From a virus, in IMG/VR virus record IMGVR_UViG_3300043667_000001, positions 1 through 23,047 of that record: 23,047 nucleotides of DNA. One strand, 5' to 3'. Numbering within the stretch: position 1 is the stretch's first letter; every line of letters starts with the position of its first letter. The position numbers and the translations under genes were made by a program. A model generated the notes under the pieces. That model ran no database searches. It had not been told where the DNA came from and worked only from the letters and a program-made list of their open reading frames with translations. This document shows positions 6,702 through 14,036 of this stretch, one piece after another.

Positions 6702-6886
6702 CCACCCGACGAAAGCACATGATCACCGAGTACGCCAGGCTGCTGATCTGCCATCGCGGGCTGGTCATCTACCGTGCAGCCGACCCGGGCTGGCGCATCA
6801 TGTGGAACCGCTACCCAAACCGCACCATCGGCATCGCCGCCATCACTGGCCGCGTCTGCTGGTCACTCGTCTGGTCCCGAGCATGA
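6698..6886 (+). CDS. Small basic hypothetical protein, 62 aa
   Basis: The ATG overlaps the previous stop and has GGAGA 8 bases upstream. The product (62 residues) begins MTTRRKHMITEYARLLICHR, is basic, and is rich in aromatic and Arg residues (WRIMWNRYPNRTIGIAAITG). It has no true membrane helix. Function unknown. Supported by overlaps on both sides. Confidence 0.58.
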   Translation: MTTRRKHMITEYARLLICHRGLVIYRAADPGWRIMWNRYPNRTIGIAAITGRVCWSLVWSRA

Positions 6887-7086
6887 CCACCCCGCCCCGG
6901 CTGTACCCGCAACACCAACACCATTGGGCTGACCCGCAGGCCCTCACCGTGCCGGCCTCAGTCAGAGCTGCTACCGGCCTGGTCCGCTGCGCCGTCTGCG
7001 GCTTCGAAGTCCCGTGGCGACTCGCCAACCTCGACGGTGTCACAGCCGAGCAGGCACCCGCCACCGACAAAGGCGGCGCCACATGA
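6883..7086 (+). CDS. Small hypothetical protein with CxxC, 67 aa
   Basis: The ATG overlaps the previous stop (ATGA). The 67-residue product starts with a His/Gln/Pro-rich stretch (LYPQHQHHWADPQ) and has one CAVC knuckle in the middle. A single pair is not enough for a full zinc site unless the protein dimerises or uses the His residues. The end overlaps the next gene by ATGA. Function unknown. Confidence 0.58.
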   Translation: MTTPPRLYPQHQHHWADPQALTVPASVRAATGLVRCAVCGFEVPWRLANLDGVTAEQAPATDKGGAT

Positions 7087-7520
7087 CCGACGAGCCCCGC
7101 GGGCTCCGCTGCGAAGACCGCACGCCGCCGTGCGCCATCGTTGGCCCACACGTCCACCCCGACTCAAGTGGTGTATGGCCCGGCGTGCGCGTCATCGCTC
7201 AGCCCGGCGACGTGATACCCGGGTTGAAGTTCGGCACCGGCAACTGGCCAACGAGCTGGCAGGTGCGCCAAGCCCTCACCGATGCCTGGGAGGCTGGCAA
7301 CTGCACCGGCCTGGACGGATGGGTCGGCGAAGACCGCGGAACCCAAGAACCCGACCGACAGGCCATCGAAAACCGGGAGCGCGACGTCAACGAGATCATC
7401 AACCGGCTGTATCCCGACCCCGACACCCGCTGCACCCACCACGACGCCGCCGGGCAATGCCTCGACCACCAAGGCCACCACGGTGACCACCAGCACCCAC
7501 AACCCGAGCAGGAGACTTGA
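7083..7520 (+). CDS. Hypothetical protein with His-rich tail, 145 aa
   Basis: The ATG overlaps the previous stop. The 145-residue product has a beta-rich N-terminal half (GVRVIAQPGDVIPGLKFGTG), a helical middle (SWQVRQALTDAWEAG, DVNEIINRLYPDP), and a striking His-rich end (CTHHDAAGQCLDHQGHHGDH) that could bind metal. I do not recognise a family. It lies in the Cys/His-rich mini-gene cluster and is cotranscribed by position. Confidence 0.62.
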   Translation: MTDEPRGLRCEDRTPPCAIVGPHVHPDSSGVWPGVRVIAQPGDVIPGLKFGTGNWPTSWQVRQALTDAWEAGNCTGLDGWVGEDRGTQEPDRQAIENRERDVNEIINRLYPDPDTRCTHHDAAGQCLDHQGHHGDHQHPQPEQET

Positions 7521-7522
7521 GC

Positions 7523-7783
7523 ATGACCACCAGCGGCGTCACCGTCTATCCCTGCGACCGCGGCATGCCCACAGGAATGACCCGAGGATGGCATCACTTC
7601 GAGGCCAGCCCGAACGGCGTCGTGGTCTGCCGATACTGCGGGCGCAAGCCTTCCTGGCCCGATTCCGTCACCGTTCCGCGAGGCTCGCTCCGCCTCTGTG
7701 CCGCCTGCGTACGCACCGCCGACGACCTCATCCACAACGAGACCGACCGCGACGGTTACCACCCGTTCGTGGCCCGAACCTGA
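7523..7783 (+). CDS. Small protein with two CxxC knuckles (likely zinc ribbon), 86 aa
   Basis: The start at ATG 7523 is preferred over TTG 7517 because AGGAGA (7510-7515) sits 7 bases upstream. The 86-residue product has CRYCGRKP and, about 28 residues later, CAACVRTADD, the spacing of a four-Cys zinc ribbon. An additional Cys lies near the N-terminus. Probably a small nucleic-acid or protein-binding module; no specific function can be read. Confidence 0.68.
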   Translation: MTTSGVTVYPCDRGMPTGMTRGWHHFEASPNGVVVCRYCGRKPSWPDSVTVPRGSLRLCAACVRTADDLIHNETDRDGYHPFVART

Positions 7784-7878
7784 TGACCCGACCGGACACC
7801 GCCCGATTCGGCAGAATGGTCCATGGCCGGCTGCCTCACAGCCCACAGAGCGACGAACAGGGGTTGATGTGTGGTTGA
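7783..7878 (+). CDS. Possible 31-aa peptide
   Basis: An ATG overlapping the previous stop (TGATG) opens 31 codons (MTRPDTARFGRMVHGRLPHS...). No ribosome binding site apart from coupling, and no recognisable content. It may be a real overlapping mini-gene or only chance. The following 48 bases to the next start hold nothing I can name. Confidence 0.25.
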   Translation: MTRPDTARFGRMVHGRLPHSPQSDEQGLMCG

Positions 7879-7926
7879 GGTAGGGCCTGGGGTGCGTAAG
7901 GCTCCTAGCGCGACGGGGCCAGCCGC

Positions 7927-8718
7927 GTGACCACTCATCGGGAACACCTCCTCGGCGCCGCACGGGCGGACTTGACGGCGCTTCCTGCATTGGTGGAGGA
8001 ACTGGCCCGCCTGATCGCCGACCGGCACCACGACGTGATCGGATACCGCAGCAAAGTCGCCGGCAGCCCCGCACCCCTCAGCATTCCCATCGTGCACCTG
8101 GTCGACGACCGGCATAAGCCGGGCTGGGAAGGCGAAGACCCGCGGGTGCAAGACCTCGGCGACCGGTACGGCATCACCCCCACCCTCGAATCGTGGGTCA
8201 GGGTGCTGTGGGAAGAACTGCCCGAACTCCTCGAGCTCACCGAAACCCCGACCGTGCGCGGCGAATGCGACGTGCTCGTCGAGTACTGGCCGTTCATCGA
8301 AGCCCAAAACTGGGCGACCGAACTTGCCGACGACGTGCAGCGGATCATGGGCGCGGTGAAAGCCCAACTCGGCATCCGCCCCGAATATCGGCCACGGTGC
8401 AGGAAGTGCGGGTCTAACGTCATCCCCGTCGACGCCGACCGCACCCTCACCAGTTGGGAGGCCTGCGCCTACGGAGCCTGCACCGGCTGCGAATGGACCT
8501 ACCCGAAAGGCCCGGCGCTCGACGCGCTCGCCCGGGTACAGGAACCGATGACGCTACAGGCCATCGCCGACACCATCGGCGTTCCGCTGAAGACCCTGCA
8601 CCGCTGGCACACCGACGGCCTGATCGTGCCCGACGGAGACCAGAAGCGAGGGCGCAGGTTCGATCTATCAGCCGTGACCGGCGTCGCCAACGTCAAGTTC
8701 GGGCGGAATGTGGGCTGA
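7927..8718 (+). CDS. Zinc-ribbon and helix-turn-helix DNA-binding protein, 263 aa
   Basis: The 263-residue product has three parts. A helical, acidic N-terminal domain (1-150) comes first. A four-Cys zinc ribbon follows, CRKC (158-161) and CTGC (185-188). Last is a C-terminal MerR/excisionase-like helix-turn-helix: LQAIADTIGVPLKTLHRW (210-227), a GLIVPDG wing and RGRRFDLSAVTG. Such proteins are common just before the packaging genes of actinophages and are plausible regulators of late genes. The GTG at 7927 is used; the frame has no better start and only a weak ribosome site. Function is inferred from domains. Confidence 0.78.
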   Translation: MTTHREHLLGAARADLTALPALVEELARLIADRHHDVIGYRSKVAGSPAPLSIPIVHLVDDRHKPGWEGEDPRVQDLGDRYGITPTLESWVRVLWEELPELLELTETPTVRGECDVLVEYWPFIEAQNWATELADDVQRIMGAVKAQLGIRPEYRPRCRKCGSNVIPVDADRTLTSWEACAYGACTGCEWTYPKGPALDALARVQEPMTLQAIADTIGVPLKTLHRWHTDGLIVPDGDQKRGRRFDLSAVTGVANVKFGRNVG

Positions 8719-8731
8719 CTAGCGATGACGC

Positions 8732-8740
8732 TGCTATTCT
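8732..8740 (+). promoter_or_regulatory. Candidate extended -10 promoter before HNH/terminase block
   Basis: TGCTATTCT reads as an extended -10 (TGn plus a near-consensus hexamer) in GC-rich DNA, 37 bases before the HNH start. No clear -35 is seen. It could drive the HNH gene and read on into the head genes. Sequence inference only. Confidence 0.35.
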
Positions 8741-8776
8741 CACTCCCACGTGGCGCATGCCCTCAGGCAGGTGAAC

Positions 8777-9058
8777 ATGGCATTCCCCAAGCCCAGGCGC
8801 AGTACCACCGCACGAGGCTACGGCGCCGAGCACCAACAGGCACGCAAGCAGCTACTACCCAGCGCATACGGCACCCTCTGTGCACGCTGCGAGCAGCCCA
8901 TGCTTGAAGGCCAACCCCTGCACTACGACCACAACGACCAACGCACCGGGTACCTGGGCTTTAGTCATGCGTGGTGCAACAGGCGAGCCGGCGCACGCAA
9001 GGGCGCACGGGTAGCCAACCGACGCAAGGTGGCAACCAGTGAGTACACCCGATGGTGA
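8777..9058 (+). CDS. HNH endonuclease adjacent to terminase
   Basis: The 93-residue product has a CARC knuckle (about residues 35-38), the core LHYDHNDQRTGYLGFSHAWC and NRRAGARKGAR, a classic phage HNH fold. ATG 8777 has AGG 5 bases upstream and fits the usual KPRRSTTARGYGAEHQ N-terminus; GTG 8750 is an alternative. In HK97-like and many actinobacterial phages an HNH protein next to the large terminase stimulates cutting at the packaging site. With no recognisable small terminase between the two, this protein may be part of the packaging machinery rather than a homing nuclease. Confidence 0.86.
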   Translation: MAFPKPRRSTTARGYGAEHQQARKQLLPSAYGTLCARCEQPMLEGQPLHYDHNDQRTGYLGFSHAWCNRRAGARKGARVANRRKVATSEYTRW

Positions 9059-9074
9059 CCAACCAGGAGGAACC

Positions 9075-9176
9075 ATGAACGGCAACTACTGGGCAGTGAC
9101 CCTCGCCGCCGTCCTCATCACGACCGCGACGTGTTGCGACAGCGCAACAGCATTGCGACTGAACGATGGCGGGTAA
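9075..9176 (+). CDS. 33-aa hydrophobic small protein
   Basis: A very strong ribosome binding site, AGGAGG at 9065-9070, lies 4 bases before the ATG, better than most genes around it. The 33-residue product MNGNYWAVTLAAVLITTATC... has an uncharged stretch of about 15-18 residues that could cross or enter the membrane, then two adjacent Cys and a polar end. Function unknown. Evidence is the ribosome site and the placement in an otherwise empty gap. Confidence 0.42.
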   Translation: MNGNYWAVTLAAVLITTATCCDSATALRLNDGG

Positions 9177-9194
9177 AGATCGCATCGTGAAGTA

Positions 9195-9261
9195 GGCGGG
9201 CCTGACTCGCTAGTCAAATCCGAAGATCTCTCTCCCCCGTGCCTCTGTAGGGGGGTGAAAA
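9195..9261. promoter_or_regulatory. Stem-loop region upstream of terL; possible cos or translation control
   Basis: GACT/AGTC arms lie around 9203-9214, and CCCCC (9234-9238) can pair with GGGGGG (9250-9255) across an 11-base loop. The G-run is also the only ribosome-site candidate for the GTG at 9262, so pairing could hide it. Phage cos sites often lie just before terminase genes, so this is also the best place in the window for one. Neither role is proven. Confidence 0.3.
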
Positions 9262-10791
9262 GTGTCAACTACAGAGCTAGCTCGACCAGATGTAGCGGCC
9301 GCTCCCGATCTTGTTCTGGGCAAGACGACTCCGCGGGTTTGGACTCGGCCACTGATACAGGGCCCTCCTGGTCCGTGTGGTTGTGGCTGCGCGTTGACCC
9401 GTGAGACTTCGGCCGGCTTTCAGGTCGATGACTTCGCCCGGGACGTACTGAGGCATCCGTTGGACCCGTGGGAGCGCTGGGCGGTCATTCACGGCATGGA
9501 GTTGCTGCCGAACGGCTGGCCCCGGTTCCGCCAACTGTTGATCTTGGTGGCTCGGCAGAACGGCAAGACCGAGCTGCTGGTCATTTTGAGCATCTTCTGG
9601 ATGTGGGTGCAGCGGGTCGGCATTGTGCTAGGAACTTCGACGAAACTCGACTACTCCCGTGAATCGTGGCTGAAGGTGGTCCGAGTCGTGCGCAATACCG
9701 CCGGACTCGCGCCGGACATCGCGGCCCGTGGCGCGGTGCGGTCGGTGAACGGTGAGCAGGAGGTTTCGACGCCGTGGGGGTCGCGGTACAAGATCGCCGC
9801 AGCCAATGAGACCGGTGGCAGAAGCCTGACGGTTGACCGGCTGGTTGAGGATGAGATTCGGCAGCATCACGACTATTCGGCGCATGAGGCGGCGGAGAAC
9901 GCGATGAACGCGGTCGCCGACGCGCAGGCGTGGGCGATCACCAACGAGGGCGACGACCGGGCGGTCGTGTTGCATGACATGTACGACGCCGCGCTGGGTT
10001 TCGTCAATACTGGCGATGGTGACCGCCGACTCGGCCTGTTCGCCTGGTCCGCGCCGCCTGGTTGTGATCTTGAGGATGTTGAGGCGACGGCGCAGGCGAA
10101 CCCGAATCTGGGCCGCCGGATCTTCTGGGAGAACCTGGAGGGCAAGGCGAAACGGGCGAAGCTGGCCGGCGGTGAGGCTGAGGCGCGGTATCGCACCGAG
10201 GTGCTGTGTCAGCGGGTGACGAGGATGAAGGATCAGCCGATCAGCCTGGATACGTGGGCGGCTACAGCGCTCGATGTCCATCCGTCTGGCGATCCGGTGT
10301 TTTTCGTGACGGTCGCCAAGGAGATGAAGTCGGCGTCCATCTCGGTCGCGGCGTTGCATGAGGGTGTGCCGCATGTGGAACTCGCCGATCATCGTGAGGG
10401 GCCGACGGGTTGGATCACTGGCCGAATCCTCGAGTTGGCGCGGCGGTATCCCTCGGCCAGGTTCGCGGCGTGGTCTGCCGGGCCGGTGAAGTCGTGGGTT
10501 CCGATCCTGGCTGAGCACGGGGTCGAGTTGGTGTTGTTGCCTGCCACCGATGCGGGCGCGGCGTGTGCCCATCTGCAGAAGCTGGCCGACAATCTGGCGT
10601 TCACCCATTCACCGAACCAGATCGTGGCCGAGTCCCTGGCTGGCGCGGAGAAGCGTGACCTTGAGGGCGGCGCCTGGACGTGGGACTGGTCCCATTCGAC
10701 CGGCGACCTGGCCCCCATCGTCGGGCATACGGGCGCGTTGTGGTTGCTGGAGAAGCACCCGGCGTCGAGTCCGACCGTGTATGTCTTCTGA
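9262..10791 (+). CDS. terL: Terminase large subunit
   Basis: The 509-residue product is a phage packaging motor. The N-terminal ATPase has Walker A ARQNGKT (97-103) and Walker B ending VEDE (195-198). The C-terminal half has conserved terminase segments: AGPVKSWVPILAEHG (406-420), AACAHLQKLADN, FTHSPNQ and TGDLAPIVGHTGALW. The first Asp of the RNaseH-type nuclease, expected at the end of the strand DPVFFVTVAK (344-353), appears as Thr350. That needs an alignment before concluding anything. It starts at GTG 9262; the stop overlaps the portal ribosome site. No small terminase gene is recognised upstream. Confidence 0.92.
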   Translation: MSTTELARPDVAAAPDLVLGKTTPRVWTRPLIQGPPGPCGCGCALTRETSAGFQVDDFARDVLRHPLDPWERWAVIHGMELLPNGWPRFRQLLILVARQNGKTELLVILSIFWMWVQRVGIVLGTSTKLDYSRESWLKVVRVVRNTAGLAPDIAARGAVRSVNGEQEVSTPWGSRYKIAAANETGGRSLTVDRLVEDEIRQHHDYSAHEAAENAMNAVADAQAWAITNEGDDRAVVLHDMYDAALGFVNTGDGDRRLGLFAWSAPPGCDLEDVEATAQANPNLGRRIFWENLEGKAKRAKLAGGEAEARYRTEVLCQRVTRMKDQPISLDTWAATALDVHPSGDPVFFVTVAKEMKSASISVAALHEGVPHVELADHREGPTGWITGRILELARRYPSARFAAWSAGPVKSWVPILAEHGVELVLLPATDAGAACAHLQKLADNLAFTHSPNQIVAESLAGAEKRDLEGGAWTWDWSHSTGDLAPIVGHTGALWLLEKHPASSPTVYVF

Positions 10792-10800
10792 GGAGGCGCC

Positions 10801-13236
10801 GTGGGTCTGATCGACCGCCTCTGGGGTTGGTATGCCACCCGCGTCACGCAGGCCGCCGAGACCGAGTCGGCCCGGTTCACTCAGCGCGGGGTTGATCCAT
10901 CCGGGGCGTCGGTGTTGATGACGTCCTACAGCGCTTTCAACGGCAACGAAGGTCCGAGCCTGGTAGGGGACAACCGGGCCGCCTACTCGGGCAACTCAGT
11001 CGTCTTTGGCGCGATCCTGGCCCGCATGTCGCTGTTCTCGGAGGCGACGTTCGCCTTTCGGGACCTGGCCGACAAGCATCTGTCGGGCGCGTTCGAGGTC
11101 GACGGCCGCCGCAACACAGCTTTGCGGAAGCTGGAGAATCCGTGGCCGAACGGCACGACCGGCGAACTGTTGGCCCGGATGATTCAGGATGCCGACTTGG
11201 CCGGCAACGCGTACGTGTGGGACGCCGGCGAGCAACTGGTCCGGCTGCGGCCGGACTGGATCACCATCGTGTCGGAACTGTCCACCGACGGCATCGGGCG
11301 GCCGTACCGGCAAGTGGTCGGGTACTACTACGAGCCGCCGATGACGGCTCGTAAGACTGAGGGTGAGCCGCAGTACTTCACAGTCGACGAGGTGGCGCAC
11401 TGGTCGCCGAACCCGGACCCTGAGGCCAACTTCCGCGGCATGTCGTGGCTGACACCAGTCCTGCGTGAGGTGTGGGCCGACAACGCCATGACCAACTACA
11501 AGATCAAATATCTGGAGAACGCGGCGTCGCCGAACCTGCTGATCCGCTACTCCCAGCGGCTGGGCCAGGACACCGTTGACAACGTCAAGGCCCGCATCGA
11601 GGCCCGGCACGGCGGGGTCGATAATGCGTTCCGCACCTTAGTGCTGGACGAGGGCGCCGACGTGACGGTTATCGGGAACACCTTCGAGCAGATGAACTTC
11701 TCCACGGTGCAGGCGGCCGGTGAGAACCGGATCATCATCGCCTCGGGGGTGCCGGGCATCGTCATCGGCTCGAAGGAGGGCCTGATGGCGGCGCCGCAGC
11801 CGCTCGACGCGAAGATCCTGACCCCTGTGGGCTGGTCGACGATGGGTGAGATGGAAGTCGGCTCTCAGGTCATCGGCCGCGACGGTAAGGCGCACGACGT
11901 GACCGGGGTCTACCCGAAGGGCGAGCAGGACATCTACCGCGTCATCTTCACCGACGGGGCGTCTACCGAGTGCACTGCGGACCATCTGTGGTCGGTCTGG
12001 ACGCCTCGTGACCGCGACTGGGGCTTGCCGCTGCGGTCGTTCACATTGGCGGAGATCATGCGCCGTGGGGTCCTGACAGCTCGCGGTAAGTCGCGCTGGT
12101 CGATCCCGATGCTTGACGACCCGGTGCAGTTCGATGAGCAGCCCCCACTGCCGCTTGACCCGTACCTGCTTGGTGCCCTGCTCGGCGACGGGTCGTTCGT
12201 CAACGGTGCTCTGGCTTTCGCCACGGCCGACGACGAGATGGTCACCAACGTCCGCAACGCGCTGCCCCAGGGTGTCAAGCTGGAGACCACGGGCCAGCCG
12301 TACGGCTATCGGATTACCCGCGCCGTCGAGGGATACCGCAATTCAGTGATCACGGTCCTGCGCGACCTGGGACTGTGGGACCATCTCGGCAAGGACAAGT
12401 TCATCCCGGACTGCTACATGACTGGCGACATCGCCGACCGGGTGGCTCTTCTGCAGGGCTTGGTGGACACCGACGGCAACGTCGAGAAGTCACCAGGCGT
12501 CGGTTTCCGGCTGTCGAACACGAGTGAGCGGCTTGTCCGGCAGGTTGCCGAACTGGTGCTGAGCCTGGGCGGTCGAGCTGCTGTCTTCGCTGAGGGCCGT
12601 GACCGTGGACCGAATGGCAACCCGCAGTGGGTGGTCCACGGCGGTCGGCTGCCGGACGAGATCATCCCGGCGAGGCTGACACGCAAGGTTGCGGACTGGC
12701 GCCCCGCTGGGATGTTGCCGCGGTCAGCGCGGGTCCGGTACATCGCTAGTGTGGTGCCGGTTGGCCGCAAGCAGGCCCAGTGCATCCGAGTCGACGCGTC
12801 GGACTCCCTCTACGTGACTGACGACTACGTGATCACGCACAACACCTACTCCAACTATGAGCAGGCGATGCGCCGGTTCGCCGACATCACGATGCGCCCG
12901 TTGTGGCGTTCGGTGTGTGCCTGTCTGTCGAAGCTGGTGACCGTTCCGCCGGGGACGCGGCTGTGGTTCGACACCGCCGACATTGCGGCACTGCGGCAGG
13001 GCGAGAAGGAACGCGCCGACACGATGCTGGTGCTGGCCGAAGCCGCTGCGGCGCTGATCGCAGCCGGCGGCGAGCCTGACACGGTGACCGCTGCGGTCGC
13101 TGCGGGCGATGTGTCGCTGCTGAAGTTCAAGGAACCCGAGCCGACCCCGCCCGCCCTGTTACAGGCCCCCAAGCAACTCAACGGCGGCAACGGCGGCCTG
13201 CCGCTCGCGATCCCGGCCGGGAAGGTGACCAACTGA
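10801..13236 (+). CDS. Portal protein interrupted by an in-frame intein
   Basis: The frame encodes 811 residues; without the intein (about 332-681) the portal is about 461 residues, the normal size. The portal forms the dodecameric DNA gate at one capsid vertex. Extein features: N-terminal region with the NSVVFGAILARMSLFSEATF segment, RLRPDWITIV, EVAHWSPNPDP, the FRGMSWLTPVLREVWADNAM helix, and VPGIVIGSKEGLMAA. It continues after the intein with TYSNYEQAMRRFADITMRPLW, which joins naturally to the upstream part. GTG 10801 has AGGAGG 4 bases upstream. The intein sits in a conserved part of the protein, as is usual for selfish inteins. Confidence 0.9.
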   Translation: MGLIDRLWGWYATRVTQAAETESARFTQRGVDPSGASVLMTSYSAFNGNEGPSLVGDNRAAYSGNSVVFGAILARMSLFSEATFAFRDLADKHLSGAFEVDGRRNTALRKLENPWPNGTTGELLARMIQDADLAGNAYVWDAGEQLVRLRPDWITIVSELSTDGIGRPYRQVVGYYYEPPMTARKTEGEPQYFTVDEVAHWSPNPDPEANFRGMSWLTPVLREVWADNAMTNYKIKYLENAASPNLLIRYSQRLGQDTVDNVKARIEARHGGVDNAFRTLVLDEGADVTVIGNTFEQMNFSTVQAAGENRIIIASGVPGIVIGSKEGLMAAPQPLDAKILTPVGWSTMGEMEVGSQVIGRDGKAHDVTGVYPKGEQDIYRVIFTDGASTECTADHLWSVWTPRDRDWGLPLRSFTLAEIMRRGVLTARGKSRWSIPMLDDPVQFDEQPPLPLDPYLLGALLGDGSFVNGALAFATADDEMVTNVRNALPQGVKLETTGQPYGYRITRAVEGYRNSVITVLRDLGLWDHLGKDKFIPDCYMTGDIADRVALLQGLVDTDGNVEKSPGVGFRLSNTSERLVRQVAELVLSLGGRAAVFAEGRDRGPNGNPQWVVHGGRLPDEIIPARLTRKVADWRPAGMLPRSARVRYIASVVPVGRKQAQCIRVDASDSLYVTDDYVITHNTYSNYEQAMRRFADITMRPLWRSVCACLSKLVTVPPGTRLWFDTADIAALRQGEKERADTMLVLAEAAAALIAAGGEPDTVTAAVAAGDVSLLKFKEPEPTPPALLQAPKQLNGGNGGLPLAIPAGKVTN
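11794..12843 (+). mobile_element. Class 3 (WCT) intein with LAGLIDADG homing endonuclease, in portal gene
   Basis: The insert covers portal residues about 332 to 681. Its N-terminus (PQPLDAKILTPVGWSTMGEM) has no Cys or Ser at the junction, as in class 3 inteins. Block B reads TADHLW, with Thr392, His395 and Trp397. Block F has QAQCIRVDAS with Cys661. The C-terminus reads VITHN (Thr679, His680, Asn681) before the +1 Thr682. Trp, Cys and Thr at these places are the class 3 W-C-T signature, in which the block F Cys starts splicing. The centre has two dodecapeptide motifs, LLGALLGDG (456-464) and LLQGLVDTDG (550-559), so the endonuclease is probably active. The N-terminal boundary is uncertain by one or two residues. 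Confidence 0.88.
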
Positions 13237-14033
13237 TGACTAAGGAAGCGCTACCGGTCCGGCCGACTGGCTTCGGGCGTCGCTACGAAGTTGAAGATCT
13301 GCACCTGCGCTCTGATGGCTCGGGCCGTGTCGTGGAGGCTTACGCCGCTGTCTTCAACACGGCCACTGCCGTCATTGACCAGGACGGCCACTACAACGAA
13401 GTGCTCACCCCGACGTCGTTCGCCAAGACGATCGCAGAGAAGAGCCCTACAGGTTTCAGCGTGCTGTTCAACCACGGCCGGACCATCGACGGTACCCCCA
13501 ACCCTGAGGCGACCCTGCCGATTGCTGTGCCGCTGGAGGTGGTCACCGACGAGCGGGGCGTGTTCACTGCCTCGCAGTATTTGGACAACCCGTTGGCGGA
13601 CCGGGTGCTGGGGGCAATCAAGGGCGGCGCTATCCGTGCGCAATCGTTCTCCGGGCGGTTCACTAAGTCGCTCAAGTCCTATCCAGACGGCCGGGCGCGA
13701 GGCGCGCTGCCGCTGATCACCCGGCAAGAGGTCGATATGCGCGAGTACGGCCCTGCCGTGTTCGCCGCCTACGAGGCCGCCGCCATCATGGGCACCCGTT
13801 CGGTGGATATGTTCCTGCGGGCCCTTTTGGAGATGCCACGCGACAAGGTGGCTGACTTCATCCAACAGTTTGAGGGACTCACCACTCTGTTGCCAGAGCC
13901 GGAAGCCCTCCCCGTCGGCACTCCAATCGGAGCCGCCGCACCGCTCGATGAGCCGGCGTTACGCCACTCCTCTCAGCCAACCTCCCTACGCTCCCGCATC
14001 CAAGCGGAGCGCCACAAACGAGGCATGGAGTGA
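13236..14033 (+). CDS. HK97-type prohead protease
   Basis: The 265-residue product starts at an ATG overlapping the portal stop. It shows the caudovirus prohead protease (U35-like) pattern: GRVVEAYAAVFNTATAVIDQ, SFAKTIAEK, the FSVLFNHGR segment with the probable catalytic His80, and IRAQSFSGRF with the probable catalytic Ser (137 or 139). It then continues into VDMREYGPAVFAAYEAA. It matures the capsid by cutting the scaffold (delta) domain and itself inside the prohead. The Pro/Ala-rich C-terminal tail (about 215-265) may be an interaction or self-cleavage region. Its place between portal and capsid gene is the normal one. Confidence 0.9.
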   Translation: MTKEALPVRPTGFGRRYEVEDLHLRSDGSGRVVEAYAAVFNTATAVIDQDGHYNEVLTPTSFAKTIAEKSPTGFSVLFNHGRTIDGTPNPEATLPIAVPLEVVTDERGVFTASQYLDNPLADRVLGAIKGGAIRAQSFSGRFTKSLKSYPDGRARGALPLITRQEVDMREYGPAVFAAYEAAAIMGTRSVDMFLRALLEMPRDKVADFIQQFEGLTTLLPEPEALPVGTPIGAAAPLDEPALRHSSQPTSLRSRIQAERHKRGME

Positions 14034-14036
14034 GAA

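Noticed and set aside
9628-10608. Minus-strand open frame of 326 codons inside terL
   Set aside because: Arg/His/Pro-rich shadow of the terminase gene; the plus strand has Walker motifs.
11794-12843. Group I intron or separate homing endonuclease gene in the portal
   Set aside because: The insert is in frame at both ends, has intein blocks A, B, F and G and ends in His-Asn before Thr, so it is removed at the protein level.
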